Below, in pieces: positions 1 to 8,108 of a stretch of DNA of 20,956 nt. The DNA is from a virus, in the IMG/VR virus record IMGVR_UViG_3300010885_026914, positions 1-20,956 of that record, one strand, 5' to 3'. A program made the position numbers and the translations under genes. Each line of letters starts with the position of its first letter. The stretch's first letter is position 1. The notes beneath the pieces are model-generated. The model was given only the letters and a program-made list of their open reading frames with translations. It had not been told where the DNA came from and ran no database searches.

Positions 1-180
1 AATAATATCACTCAAATCATCTGTTCTGCCATCATATGCAGAAATTCTAGTATAATTTTCAATTTCCCAATATTTAAATTGTTCTTCCATATATTGTTTT
101 CTTTCTGGTTGCCCATCAAGATTTAAATAATAAATTGGAGGAATATTTTTAAATTTATATGCAGATTTATTTTTATCCAT
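1..180 (-). CDS. GT25-family glycosyltransferase, N-terminal part (runs off the left edge)
   Basis: Only the first 60 residues are in the window; the reading frame is open to base 1. The protein reads IYYLNLDGQPERK at residues 16-28, which is the hallmark start of GT25 (LOB/LPS-type) glycosyltransferases, followed by a Trp-Glu-Ile-Glu-Asn stretch and Arg-Ile-Ser-Ala-Tyr-Asp-Gly, the usual 'R..A.DG' segment of the family. GT25 enzymes move galactose or related sugars onto LPS or protein. The ATG at 180 lies inside the 3' end of the upstream glycosyltransferase (8-base overlap, ATGGATAA), so it should be translationally coupled to it. The acceptor and sugar cannot be inferred, and the catalytic acidic motif is outside the window. 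The match rests on about 30 residues. Confidence 0.72.
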   Translation of the reverse strand, partial: MDKNKSAYKFKNIPPIYYLNLDGQPERKQYMEEQFKYWEIENYTRISAYDGRTDDLSDII

Positions 181-988
181 TACTGTATTTTTTTAGATAA
201 TCCTGTGTTGAGTAATATTCAATAAGTTGTTGTTTATCCATTACTTGAATTTTATCCCATTCTGAATTATTCATATTCATATGTGGATTATTAAACCAAG
301 AATTTTGACCTCGTTTATGTTCTAGGTGATAAACAAAATTTTCTACTCTTCCAATATTATAATCCAAAGTAGAAAATCTGTAAAATCTTTCTTTATCTTC
401 GGGAGCATATGCAATAAAATTTTCATTTTCCATTCCACCATCAATATAAACTTGACGATTGAAAAATTGTGCCCACCCAAAATCTGATGTATGGAGATTT
501 GAATGTCTATCAAGACAGTCAAAATCTCCTGTTTGTAAAAATTGAGAAACAATCCCATCTGTAGCATTTACTTGTTTTTGGTACATTCCTTGTCCATATG
601 GATAAATTATATCATGAGTATTAAAAAGAATTGCACTATATGCTTCATGATAAGAATCTAATGGGAGCAAAACATCACAATCATAATTAACTACAATTTT
701 AGTTTTTGTTTCCACAATCATTTCATTCAAAACTCTTTGACGATGAAATGATGGAGAATCTGATTTTTCAAAAATATGATTTAAATTAATTTCATCTTCC
801 AGAATATCTTTTAAAATTGGAAGAGCATCTCTTTGGAATATAGAGTCAGAATCTACTTCTTTAATAATAATATTCGTATCAAAATTTTCCAAAAGAAATG
901 CAGTTGTAGTAATCACATTCCGAAGTCTATCATTTGATTCAATACGAATTGGAATGATAAACGTTGCTTCTGATAGATCAATTTTCAT
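173..988 (-). CDS. GT-A fold glycosyltransferase, galactosyltransferase-like (GT2/GT7 type)
   Basis: This 271-residue protein has a GT-A layout. It has an N-terminal nucleotide-binding strand (ATFIIPIRIES, residues 8-18), an acidic metal-site motif Asp-Cys-Asp at 103-105 in a hydrophobic context, and a C-terminal block GGMENENFIAYAPEDKE (about 184-200) resembling the GG.N..F..E..E element of beta-galactosyltransferase C-terminal domains (Glyco_transf_7C). His-Leu-Glu-His follows near 221-224. There is no signal peptide or membrane segment, so it is probably cytosolic, using a nucleotide sugar. It overlaps the upstream GT2 gene by 11 bases and the downstream GT25 gene by 8, consistent with one polycistronic message. 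The donor is unknown. Family-level confidence is good; the galactose preference is only inferred. Confidence 0.78.
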   Translation of the reverse strand: MKIDLSEATFIIPIRIESNDRLRNVITTTAFLLENFDTNIIIKEVDSDSIFQRDALPILKDILEDEINLNHIFEKSDSPSFHRQRVLNEMIVETKTKIVVNYDCDVLLPLDSYHEAYSAILFNTHDIIYPYGQGMYQKQVNATDGIVSQFLQTGDFDCLDRHSNLHTSDFGWAQFFNRQVYIDGGMENENFIAYAPEDKERFYRFSTLDYNIGRVENFVYHLEHKRGQNSWFNNPHMNMNNSEWDKIQVMDKQQLIEYYSTQDYLKKYSNG

Positions 989-1736
989 CTGGATATTTCC
1001 TATTTTTACAAAAATCTTTATGTTTATTTTGAATATAATTATATTCTGATCTATTAATCATCCAACCACCTTCCGGATGTTCTATTGCTGCATCATATTG
1101 AGAGGTAGAATGACTACTAATTCTACTGTCATGATCACGATTGGCAACCAATACATCAGAAATGATATATGGCATTCCGTTTTTCCACCTCATTCTATGA
1201 TAAAATTCGGTATCAAGAAATAATTTAAGATTTTCATCAAACTCAACTTTTGCCTCATTTAGAAACGAAACCACTGATGGACTACTCAAAAGATTTCTAC
1301 CTTCTAACATATAATCAGTCCATCTTGGAACTTTCAAATCATATAAATTTTTACCATCTTCTGTTCCACAGAATCCACTAAATGCCCATTTACAATTAGT
1401 TTCATCATATATTTTTTTAATAGTATTGAGTGCATTTTCATCCACAAAAATATCATCAGAAAACATAATCTTAATGATTCTTCCAGTACAATTATCCAAT
1501 GCAATATTAATGTTTTCGCAAGGAACTGATCCTTGATATTTCACATAGGTAAATTCAAAGTCATCAGAATATTCTTGACAAACATTTAAAATATTATCAT
1601 TTTTACTTTGATCTGATACAACAATATCAAAATCTTGAAAAGTTTGAACCTTTAATGATTGTAAAAGTTCCCTCATCCACAATGGACCATTTATACCACG
1701 GTCATGAGCAGGTATGGCAATACTAAATTCAGACAT
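978..1736 (-). CDS. GT2-family glycosyltransferase
   Basis: The protein begins MSEFSIAIPAHDR, the canonical GT2 first strand, followed by IVVSDQS at 38-44 and the metal/donor motif FSDDIF at 92-97. A later Glu-Phe-Tyr-His-Arg-Met-Arg element resembles the catalytic-base helix region. Length (252 residues) suits a single-domain GT2. The frame stays open upstream to a TTG at 1751, but the ATG at 1736 is preferred: GGGGAAG lies about six bases upstream, and this ATG shares a base with the stop of the preceding GT11 gene (TAATG), a typical coupling arrangement. It probably adds one sugar in the glycan made by this cluster; donor and acceptor are unknown. Confidence 0.82.
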   Translation of the reverse strand: MSEFSIAIPAHDRGINGPLWMRELLQSLKVQTFQDFDIVVSDQSKNDNILNVCQEYSDDFEFTYVKYQGSVPCENINIALDNCTGRIIKIMFSDDIFVDENALNTIKKIYDETNCKWAFSGFCGTEDGKNLYDLKVPRWTDYMLEGRNLLSSPSVVSFLNEAKVEFDENLKLFLDTEFYHRMRWKNGMPYIISDVLVANRDHDSRISSHSTSQYDAAIEHPEGGWMINRSEYNYIQNKHKDFCKNRKYPDEN

Positions 1737-2509
1737 TAGATTCTTCCCCAAGATTCAGGAACAAGATCACTATCATCAAGATTTGCCGATGGACCAAACC
1801 AAACTTTGGGAGCAATAACTTTTTTAGAATCTGCCAACCAAGCACCCCACCAACTAAATGACGAATTGGCAATAATATGATGAGAACACATTGCCATCAA
1901 ACACATATCTATAAGATTATTATCAGATTCAGAAACCATAAATCTATCTGGTTGAAACAACTCTTGATTCATACACCAATTTGGATCATCAGAAAAAATC
2001 AATACAGGAATATCTTGAGGAAGTTTAGTCAAAGCAACTTCATAATATTCCAACGGACATAATGGATGGTAACTCTGCTTTTCAACGTAATCAGATCTAC
2101 GAATATGTAATGAAATTACTTCACCAAACTGAAACATTTCTCTACAAGGATTCCAGATAGTATCTACAAAACTAAAATCTTCTTTAATTTTAGTTTTAAT
2201 ATGCTCAAAATACTTTTCAGTTTGAAAAAATCCATAAAGATTAATATTGTCTGGACAAGTTTCAAATAAATCTTGATCAAATGTAAAACTTTTTTCTTCA
2301 AGATAAGTTGCGCCAAGCATCTTTACGTGTTCAACATAAGGAAGTTTGAACGCATCAAATAATTGATGATCATTCCATTGATCTTTAAATTCACTTGGAG
2401 GAATACACCAATCATATCCATGTTTATCAGCAATACCTCTCAATGCAGCATATTGAAACATTTGATTTCCAAGTCGTCCATTACGACCAAGATGATTATA
2501 ACCAATCAT
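1736..2509 (-). CDS. GT11-family fucosyltransferase-like glycosyltransferase (copy 1)
   Basis: This 257-residue protein shows the GT11 (alpha-1,2-fucosyltransferase) motifs in order. These are GRLGNQMFQYAALRG near the N-terminus (11-25), the GDP-sugar-binding HIRRSDY at 135-141, PVLIFSDDP around 168-176, and SSFSWWGAWL at 216-225. GT11 enzymes use GDP-L-fucose, and some relatives accept GDP-L-galactose, which differs only at C6. No fucose biosynthesis pair is visible here, whereas a GDP-mannose 3,5-epimerase heads the cluster, so the donor may be L-galactose; that is inference. It is clearly a paralogue of the GT11 gene at 12000-12857. It is followed without a gap by the GT2 gene; a 30-base gap separates it from the upstream methyltransferase. 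Confidence 0.88.
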   Translation of the reverse strand: MIGYNHLGRNGRLGNQMFQYAALRGIADKHGYDWCIPPSEFKDQWNDHQLFDAFKLPYVEHVKMLGATYLEEKSFTFDQDLFETCPDNINLYGFFQTEKYFEHIKTKIKEDFSFVDTIWNPCREMFQFGEVISLHIRRSDYVEKQSYHPLCPLEYYEVALTKLPQDIPVLIFSDDPNWCMNQELFQPDRFMVSESDNNLIDMCLMAMCSHHIIANSSFSWWGAWLADSKKVIAPKVWFGPSANLDDSDLVPESWGRI

Positions 2510-2539
2510 AACTATAATTTTTTAAATATTTTATGAAAA

Positions 2540-3223
2540 TTAATGGATTGGAGGAATTGTTGAAATTGATAATTTTTTCCTATCATATTCAACAATATTA
2601 AGATCGTAAAATTTATTAAAATTTATTAAACCACTACCATGATATGCATGTCCAATATCAGAAATATCAAATACTTCATGTCTATCTGTATCAATTCCAT
2701 TCCAAAACTCACTCATATTTCCATCTGCATTATTATGAATATCATCTAAAAATAAAAGACCACCTTTCCATGTGTTTTCCAAATATTTTATCATACCTTT
2801 TTCGGTATTACCATCATGGGATACGTCTAGTGTCATCAAATCTATTTCATCATAATTAAGACTAGAATCTTCCATAAAATTTCCAATTCTAAATTCAACG
2901 TTATCTCTCGTTATTCCATCAGTACCAAAATTAGTAATATCATAAGATATTATTTTATTTGTTTGATTATGGCTCAACATAACAGCAGATCCACCCACAC
3001 TTGTTCCCAATTCAAGAATAATAGTATTATCAACTAAACTTGAAAAATATGCATAAAATGGATAGTCAGATCCTGGCATTCCACTTGGATGTGTAACATC
3101 CGCAATTCCCGGATGTCTATAATTACCTTCTTGACCTCCAACCATATATTCAGTCAAATACTTATAATCCGCATAAGAAGAATTAAGTACATATGTTTTA
3201 TCAATTGTGATTTGTTTTTTCAT
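2540..3223 (-). CDS. class I SAM-dependent methyltransferase (Methyltransf_24-like)
   Basis: The 227-residue protein has the SAM-binding motif I as IILELGTSVGGSA (68-80). An acidic residue follows the second strand (IISYDI, near 91-96), and then IDLMTLDVSHDG and GGLLFLDDIHNN, matching strands 4 and 5 of a Rossmann methyltransferase of the Methyltransf_24/CmcI-like group. A methyltransferase among sugar transferases most often methylates a sugar hydroxyl, but the substrate is not shown by the sequence. ATG 3223 has only an A/T-rich upstream stretch and no clear Shine-Dalgarno; the gene sits 13 bases after the DUF5672 gene, so reinitiation is likely. Confidence 0.75.
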   Translation of the reverse strand: MKKQITIDKTYVLNSSYADYKYLTEYMVGGQEGNYRHPGIADVTHPSGMPGSDYPFYAYFSSLVDNTIILELGTSVGGSAVMLSHNQTNKIISYDITNFGTDGITRDNVEFRIGNFMEDSSLNYDEIDLMTLDVSHDGNTEKGMIKYLENTWKGGLLFLDDIHNNADGNMSEFWNGIDTDRHEVFDISDIGHAYHGSGLINFNKFYDLNIVEYDRKKLSISTIPPIH

Positions 3224-3236
3224 TTTTTATATAAAA

Positions 3237-3947
3237 TTAATTATCATACAATTCAATTCCTGATGGCAATCTATAATGAAAACCAAAAGGAATTATTCCT
3301 TCACATTCTGGTATTCTCGTTTCTTGAGAAAATTTAACTGCAACTTCTACAGGAGCAAATTTACATGAATTTTCAATGTATATATGTCTATTATGGACAC
3401 ACACATTTCCATCTCCATGATAATTTACCACTCCAGGTGGCATTTTATAAAAATCACTATTATTAACTTCCCAAGGAACTTCTACTTTGTTTGGAACATC
3501 TAAAAGTTTTTTACTCATTAGACAAAATCCACCGTTACCAACTCTATGATGATTGCCAAATGGATCAACATAAGAATCTTCAACATATGCCCAAGGTGCT
3601 CCAATATAATCATATTCCAACCAAGAATTATCCCATTTTTCGGGGAAAATAACAAATCCATCAGATTGTATCAATAAACAATGTGAGGTTTGAATATGTT
3701 CCCCTACTTTATAAATCCAATAATAATTGTAGTCATTATAATTATTAACTTCTATTACTGGTTCTTCTAAAATTATTCCATCTGGTTCTAATTTAGAACG
3801 ATATTGTTCTATTTGTTCTTTAGAAGTAACTAATTTAACAGCACCATATTCTATACCACTCATACTTGTATAGAGTGCTCTTATAGTTTCTTCTATCTTT
3901 GGAGTATTATCAAAAGCAAATAAAGTTACATCAGGTAAATTTATCAC
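3237..3947 (-). CDS. DUF5672-family putative glycosyltransferase
   Basis: The 236-residue protein carries a run of elements that I associate with DUF5672. These are LLIQSDGFVI (91-100, with a Ser-Asp-Gly replacing a classic DxD), WLEYDYIGAPWA (109-120) and RVGNGGFCLMSKKLLD (135-150). Members are found beside glycosyltransferases and are thought to be GT-A transferases. The chosen start is GTG at 3947, giving a GTGA overlap with the stop of the preceding methyltransferase and a GGGGA about nine bases upstream; the next in-frame Met is at residue 29, inside the fold. No membrane segment or signal is seen. The function as a transferase is inferred from family and context, and the sugar is unknown. 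Confidence 0.75.
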   Translation of the reverse strand: MINLPDVTLFAFDNTPKIEETIRALYTSMSGIEYGAVKLVTSKEQIEQYRSKLEPDGIILEEPVIEVNNYNDYNYYWIYKVGEHIQTSHCLLIQSDGFVIFPEKWDNSWLEYDYIGAPWAYVEDSYVDPFGNHHRVGNGGFCLMSKKLLDVPNKVEVPWEVNNSDFYKMPPGVVNYHGDGNVCVHNRHIYIENSCKFAPVEVAVKFSQETRIPECEGIIPFGFHYRLPSGIELYDN

Positions 3948-4513
3948 TTTTTAAATCCCCAAAAATATAAATCACAGTGATTTTCTTCTACAGAAAATTC
4001 ATATGAAGAAAAAATTTCATCAACATCAATTGCATTTCGAACATCTTCTTCTGTAATATTTTTATAATATTCAGTTTGCCAACCTTCAAGTTTTGCACTT
4101 GGCATAACTGTCCAAGTTGGATCTTTTTCTAACATTTCGTTTTGCTGTGATGACAATCCATGAACAGGTCTTCCCGTGGTAGCACAAGCAAATAATATAA
4201 AACCACCAGATTTTAAAAGTCTTACTGCATTTTGAAGACTTTCTTCATAATAAGGATTGTGCTCCCAACACTCACTAGAAACAATAACATCAAATGATTG
4301 ATCAGGTGCGTCATATTTTTGTGCTTCACACACAATATCAACACCTGGACCTTCTTCAATATCTAATCCCAAAATTTCTGAATCTTCAAACAAATATGAA
4401 TTTGTTCCATTCAAATCATATGATCCAATATCCAAAACTTTTTTATTAACAAAAGTTTCTGGAAATTTAATTTTAACTGATTCAAAATAATCTTTTTGTT
4501 CTTTGTGTGACAT
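3944..4513 (-). CDS. class I SAM-dependent methyltransferase (Methyltransf_11-like)
   Basis: A compact 189-residue methyltransferase. Motif I is KKVLDIGSYDLNGTN (24-38), the acidic end of strand 2 is LGLDIEEG (49-56), and strand 4 and the following segment are SFDVIVSSECWEHN (73-86). KSGGFILFACATTGRP (101-116) is the post-II region typical of Methyltransf_11 small-molecule methyltransferases. The C-terminal NHCDLYFWGFKK gives the last strand. Its stop overlaps the DUF5672 start (GTGA), and two bases separate it from the upstream sugar methyltransferase. A glycan or sugar-nucleotide substrate is likely from context only. Confidence 0.8.
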   Translation of the reverse strand: MSHKEQKDYFESVKIKFPETFVNKKVLDIGSYDLNGTNSYLFEDSEILGLDIEEGPGVDIVCEAQKYDAPDQSFDVIVSSECWEHNPYYEESLQNAVRLLKSGGFILFACATTGRPVHGLSSQQNEMLEKDPTWTVMPSAKLEGWQTEYYKNITEEDVRNAIDVDEIFSSYEFSVEENHCDLYFWGFKK

Positions 4514-4515
4514 AA

Positions 4516-5334
4516 TTAGTTTTTCTCTTTTTTGATGTAAACAATAATATTACTACTATACCACTCTTCTACTTTATTCGAATCATCTACAAGAAAATTA
4601 TCTGGAAGAGTACTAATTGTTTTTTTATGTTCTTCCATTCTTTCATAATTATCTGGATTTCGGACAATATAACCAAAATTAGATTTAGAAACAAATTTAT
4701 CAAAATAAATTAATTGTGTATTCAAATCACATTCTGATAAAGAATTGACAGCAATCGTCAAATCTATTTCCTCATCTTCAAATTTATGTAATTCATCACA
4801 AGGAAGTGTTTTTACCTTTCCGTTAAGATGTGGAAAATTAGAAATATATTTATCAATCAATTTACAAGTTTCTGGTAGATCTACCAAAGTATATTGATCA
4901 AATTCAAAAAATCCAGAAAGAATTAAACACAATCCACCATATCCACCACCAATTTCTACAATATTTTTTAATTTTGATCTATCTCCAAATTTATCAATAA
5001 ATGAAATGATATCAATAGCATTAAAAGCAAATTTAAGAGTAGTGGGAGAAAATTCTCCTACTTCAGGATCAACGTAAATATCTGGATTACCAAGAGTATC
5101 ATTGATTCTAAATTTATCTATGTTATCTAAAAATGTTTTATAGTTTTCATGTGATTTGACTGCTTGAAGGTAATAGTCAAAAAATAATTTAGGAGCTCCC
5201 TCCAAGATAGTTGTATAACCACCATCCTGCTTAAAGTTTTCAAACCTTTCGTCATCGCTTGCACACTCAATACAAGATTGGGCATATAGTTCCATCATCT
5301 TATCTGAAATAGCGTTCCATCCGTGAATAGTCAT
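4516..5334 (-). CDS. putative sugar O-methyltransferase
   Basis: The 272-residue protein has a long alpha-helical N-terminal region (1-105) and then a Rossmann methyltransferase core: NIVEIGGGYGGLCLIL (124-139), YTLVDLPETCKL (strand 2 with acidic Asp), and IDLTIAVNSLSEC. The long N-terminal helical part plus 'EIGGGYGGL' and 'VDLPE' is the pattern of the family annotated as putative sugar O-methyltransferase. It would place methyl groups on a saccharide or sugar-nucleotide in the cytosol. It lies seven bases after the GT11-like gene and two bases before the Methyltransf_11 gene, so two methyltransferases are adjacent here. The family call is from memory of these motifs; substrate position is unknown. 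Confidence 0.75.
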   Translation of the reverse strand: MTIHGWNAISDKMMELYAQSCIECASDDERFENFKQDGGYTTILEGAPKLFFDYYLQAVKSHENYKTFLDNIDKFRINDTLGNPDIYVDPEVGEFSPTTLKFAFNAIDIISFIDKFGDRSKLKNIVEIGGGYGGLCLILSGFFEFDQYTLVDLPETCKLIDKYISNFPHLNGKVKTLPCDELHKFEDEEIDLTIAVNSLSECDLNTQLIYFDKFVSKSNFGYIVRNPDNYERMEEHKKTISTLPDNFLVDDSNKVEEWYSSNIIVYIKKEKN

Positions 5335-5341
5335 ATGTTTT

Positions 5342-6328
5342 TTAAGAATATTGAATGATAACTCCAGAAGTATCTGGATTAATTACATTAGTATAACGAC
5401 GATGTTCTTGCCAACATTCATCCCCATTTTTTAAGTTTCCATTTCTGTCCATATATGTCCATTCAGTTACAATAGAATCAACAGGTCTCCACCAACCATC
5501 AGAATAATTCCAATCAAACCAATACATAGGAACAATAATATTTTGAAGATTAGTAGATAACCAAACTGGCCAAAATGAAAAAGTTGAGGATGACATAATA
5601 ACATTTTTTGCTGTATGGAGAATAGTATAATCAATTGAAAGTGGACCTCCCTTCATTTGATACCAACCAATTTTATAATTAGGTCCACCAGGTTCATTGG
5701 AAACTGCTGCACCAACTACTTCAATTCCAGGTATATGTTTTCTAGCAAGATCTACATCATCAGTGACAATTACAAATCGCATATCACTACGAAGTTCTTT
5801 CATTCTTTGAATTGCCATTTGATAATATTGAGGTGGCAAAAATGAATGACCAGTGGAATAATCTCCACCCCTAAAGTGAATAACACAAATATCATCAGAA
5901 GAATAATCATAAATGATTTTATCTTCGTCTACTTTACACCATTCACGAATATCATCTTTTCTATCTTCAATGTAAAGAAGATTTTGAAATGTACCATCAA
6001 TCTTTGTATTATCTGGAAGAAAGAAAAGACCGTGATCAATAGGATTCATATCATGTTGGTGTCTACCTTCTTTGTGGTGACCCTCTTGCCTTTCACGATA
6101 CCAATGGTCAATCCCTTCAGGAAGACTATCTGGAGGACCTCCATCTGGACTAGATCCCCCTACAACATCTTCTCCCCAAAAATAAGGCATCCATCCAGCG
6201 CCTTTCCATAGATTTTTTCCTTTAATTCCATAATTATACCCAAGCTTTTCTGCAATAATTCTTGTTACTACTGATGCCCAAATCTGATTTCCTAAACCAG
6301 ATCCAAGATACATTTCATTTACTAACAT
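5342..6328 (-). CDS. GT11-like glycosyltransferase with a long Gly/Pro/His-rich insertion
   Basis: This 328-residue protein has a fucosyltransferase fold signature: GLGNQIWASVVTRIIAEKLG (11-30), HFRGGDYS (151-158) matching the HxRxGD donor-binding motif, FVIVTDD (185-191), and SSSTFSFWPVWL (246-257) matching the C-terminal SSxSWW-type motif. It differs from the other GT11 proteins here by about 70 residues (roughly 40-110) rich in Gly, Pro, His and Trp between the first and second motifs, and by a longer C-terminus with many Trp. GDP-L-fucose or GDP-L-galactose is the expected donor type. It overlaps the preceding exostosin-like gene by seven bases. It is more divergent than the two close GT11 copies, so acceptor specificity is probably different. 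Confidence 0.78.
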   Translation of the reverse strand: MLVNEMYLGSGLGNQIWASVVTRIIAEKLGYNYGIKGKNLWKGAGWMPYFWGEDVVGGSSPDGGPPDSLPEGIDHWYRERQEGHHKEGRHQHDMNPIDHGLFFLPDNTKIDGTFQNLLYIEDRKDDIREWCKVDEDKIIYDYSSDDICVIHFRGGDYSTGHSFLPPQYYQMAIQRMKELRSDMRFVIVTDDVDLARKHIPGIEVVGAAVSNEPGGPNYKIGWYQMKGGPLSIDYTILHTAKNVIMSSSTFSFWPVWLSTNLQNIIVPMYWFDWNYSDGWWRPVDSIVTEWTYMDRNGNLKNGDECWQEHRRYTNVINPDTSGVIIQYS

Positions 6329-7263
6329 ATTTTTTTTAAATTTCCATTTACAATTTTATCAAAAAAAGATGAAAGTGTCAATGATGTCAAATTCATTTCT
6401 TGTGTTTGTTTAAATAGATAATCATTTTGTTCTAAAAGTTCTTTTGTGATTTCAGAATATTCATTTACAAAAAGAACAGGATAATCTTTAAACAAAACTT
6501 CAAGATATGGATGTCTTTTCATGATAGGAACTCTTCTCATATAGAGAACTTCCCAATTACGATGACAATCTATAGCATTTCCACGAGGACAAATCATAAA
6601 TTTTGATTGACTCAAATTATAAAGAAATACAGAATATGGAACTCTTTTATCATGAACTTCTGCCCATGATTTATTATAAAATAATTCTTTAATGCCTCTG
6701 CGTTCAATATTTGATCCTTCATCGTGACTTACATACAATAAACCTGGAGGATTTTTTGGAATATGCTTCATGCAATTTTCAATATCATCAATCCTATCAT
6801 CACCTGGATGCATCTTTCTTTGAAGTCCATATGGAGCAGGAATAACTTTACCTCCATGACTTATAGCATTGACAGCAGAAATACAAAGAACATTATCAGG
6901 AATCGCATCAAAAATATATTCATCAATTGGAGTATCTTCCAAATTAGTAAAAATAATAAATTTCATATCTGGAAAATGAGAGCATAATTTTAAAAGATCA
7001 CTTGTTTCCATCAATGATTCTATAATTGAACGATCTTCTTTTTTTACTTCTACAATATATCTTTTATATAAACGAATATTGTCAATAAACAAAGTCATAT
7101 AATTACGACTTTTTTTTATTTCAAATAATTTTTCGATAAACTCCAAATTTAATAAATTTGCATCTTTCATAAAAGATGTATAGATATTTCCCCATTGACC
7201 TCCCTGATCTCCAAAGGAATAATCACATAATTTTGAAAGTTCTACACCTTCAATTAATTCCAT
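6322..7263 (-). CDS. exostosin/RXYLT1-like glycosyltransferase (GT47-type C-terminus)
   Basis: In this 313-residue protein the C-terminal third holds KFMICPRGNAIDCHRNWEVL (221-240) and then MRRVPIMKRHPYLEVL. This is the conserved nucleotide-sugar-binding block of exostosin-like and RXYLT1 C-terminal domains (C-P-R-G-N, H-R-x-W-E, then V-P-I). The middle has IPAPYGLQRK and LLYVSHDEGSNIERRG, corresponding to the preceding GT-B strand and an Arg-rich loop. No transmembrane anchor is present, unlike eukaryotic members, as expected for a phage or bacterial enzyme. It probably transfers a sugar from a nucleotide donor. It overlaps the upstream GT17 gene by ten bases and the downstream GT11-like gene by seven. 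Confidence 0.72.
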   Translation of the reverse strand: MELIEGVELSKLCDYSFGDQGGQWGNIYTSFMKDANLLNLEFIEKLFEIKKSRNYMTLFIDNIRLYKRYIVEVKKEDRSIIESLMETSDLLKLCSHFPDMKFIIFTNLEDTPIDEYIFDAIPDNVLCISAVNAISHGGKVIPAPYGLQRKMHPGDDRIDDIENCMKHIPKNPPGLLYVSHDEGSNIERRGIKELFYNKSWAEVHDKRVPYSVFLYNLSQSKFMICPRGNAIDCHRNWEVLYMRRVPIMKRHPYLEVLFKDYPVLFVNEYSEITKELLEQNDYLFKQTQEMNLTSLTLSSFFDKIVNGNLKKIC

Positions 7264-8108
7264 GGTTTGATGACTTTAATGTATTTTTCTTGATTATTTA
7301 AAATATATTCTGGATAAGAATCATCAATTGGAACAGTTGTCAACAATCCACGATTCAATGGATCAATTCCCTTTTCTATTTTCTCTTCTGCATTATCTAC
7401 AACGGATGGAATATTACATTCAGTGTGTTCGTATGATTGCATCTTTAATCTAAAATTATCAGCATCACCAAAACAACTCCAGTGCCATCCACCTTGTTCT
7501 ATTTTATAAGAACTTCTATGTTGATTTCTCAACATATCAACTGAAGATTCGGAAAGAACCTTAAATGTTGAAATTCTTGTTCCCATCCAATTTTCTTGAC
7601 AAAGACAATTCAATTTATAATAAAAAGCTCTTTGAAGACAAACATAATGGGTTAATGGATCAAACCATTCTAAATTTTTAAGAATTAAAGGATTGATAAT
7701 TTCATCCGCATCACTAGTAAGAACAATATCATCATCATTTATACAAAAATTAACTAATCCATAGATACTACTATCACGATTAAAAATAGCTCTTTTAAAT
7801 CTCAATTCATACGTATCATAAGGAATTCCATCTAAATTCAATTCATTAAGGGGAGTATGATATTTTCTTTTTTCCATATATTCCGAATAGTCATTTGGAA
7901 TGACTTCAGTTACATTATGAATAATCTTATGATTGAATTTTTCAAACCTATCTTTATTTTCTTGATAATAAAGGGGTTTTGGGTTTCCACTTACAGTCCA
8001 AGGAGATTCCGTCAAAACAAAATAATCTACAACATCATTTAAGATGTTTAATCTCATTTCTAATAAATCAAGTTCATTAAAAAAAATAAAAGAATCAAAT
8101 ATTCTCAT
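7254..8108 (-). CDS. GT17-family glycosyltransferase
   Basis: The 284-residue protein begins MRIFDSFIFFNELDLLEMRL and has VLTESPWTVSGNPKPL (31-46) and IVLTSDADEIINP (128-140). This is the strand order and wording of GT17 (beta-1,4-N-acetylglucosaminyltransferase III-like) enzymes, with the Asp-Ala-Asp-Glu at 133-136 as metal/donor site. RAIFNRDSS supplies the usual basic segment. GT17 in bacteria and phages is found in surface-polysaccharide clusters. The ATG overlaps the stop of the upstream gene as ATGA. GlcNAc transfer is the family activity, not demonstrated here. Confidence 0.85.
   Translation of the reverse strand: MRIFDSFIFFNELDLLEMRLNILNDVVDYFVLTESPWTVSGNPKPLYYQENKDRFEKFNHKIIHNVTEVIPNDYSEYMEKRKYHTPLNELNLDGIPYDTYELRFKRAIFNRDSSIYGLVNFCINDDDIVLTSDADEIINPLILKNLEWFDPLTHYVCLQRAFYYKLNCLCQENWMGTRISTFKVLSESSVDMLRNQHRSSYKIEQGGWHWSCFGDADNFRLKMQSYEHTECNIPSVVDNAEEKIEKGIDPLNRGLLTTVPIDDSYPEYILNNQEKYIKVIKPWN

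Noticed and set aside
343-567. Plus-strand ORFs throughout the glycan operon, such as this one and those at 5846-6211 and 11476-11907
   Set aside because: They lie opposite strongly supported minus-strand genes, show low-complexity Ile/Phe/Asn/Lys-rich translations and no motifs, and arise from A/T-rich antisense reading.
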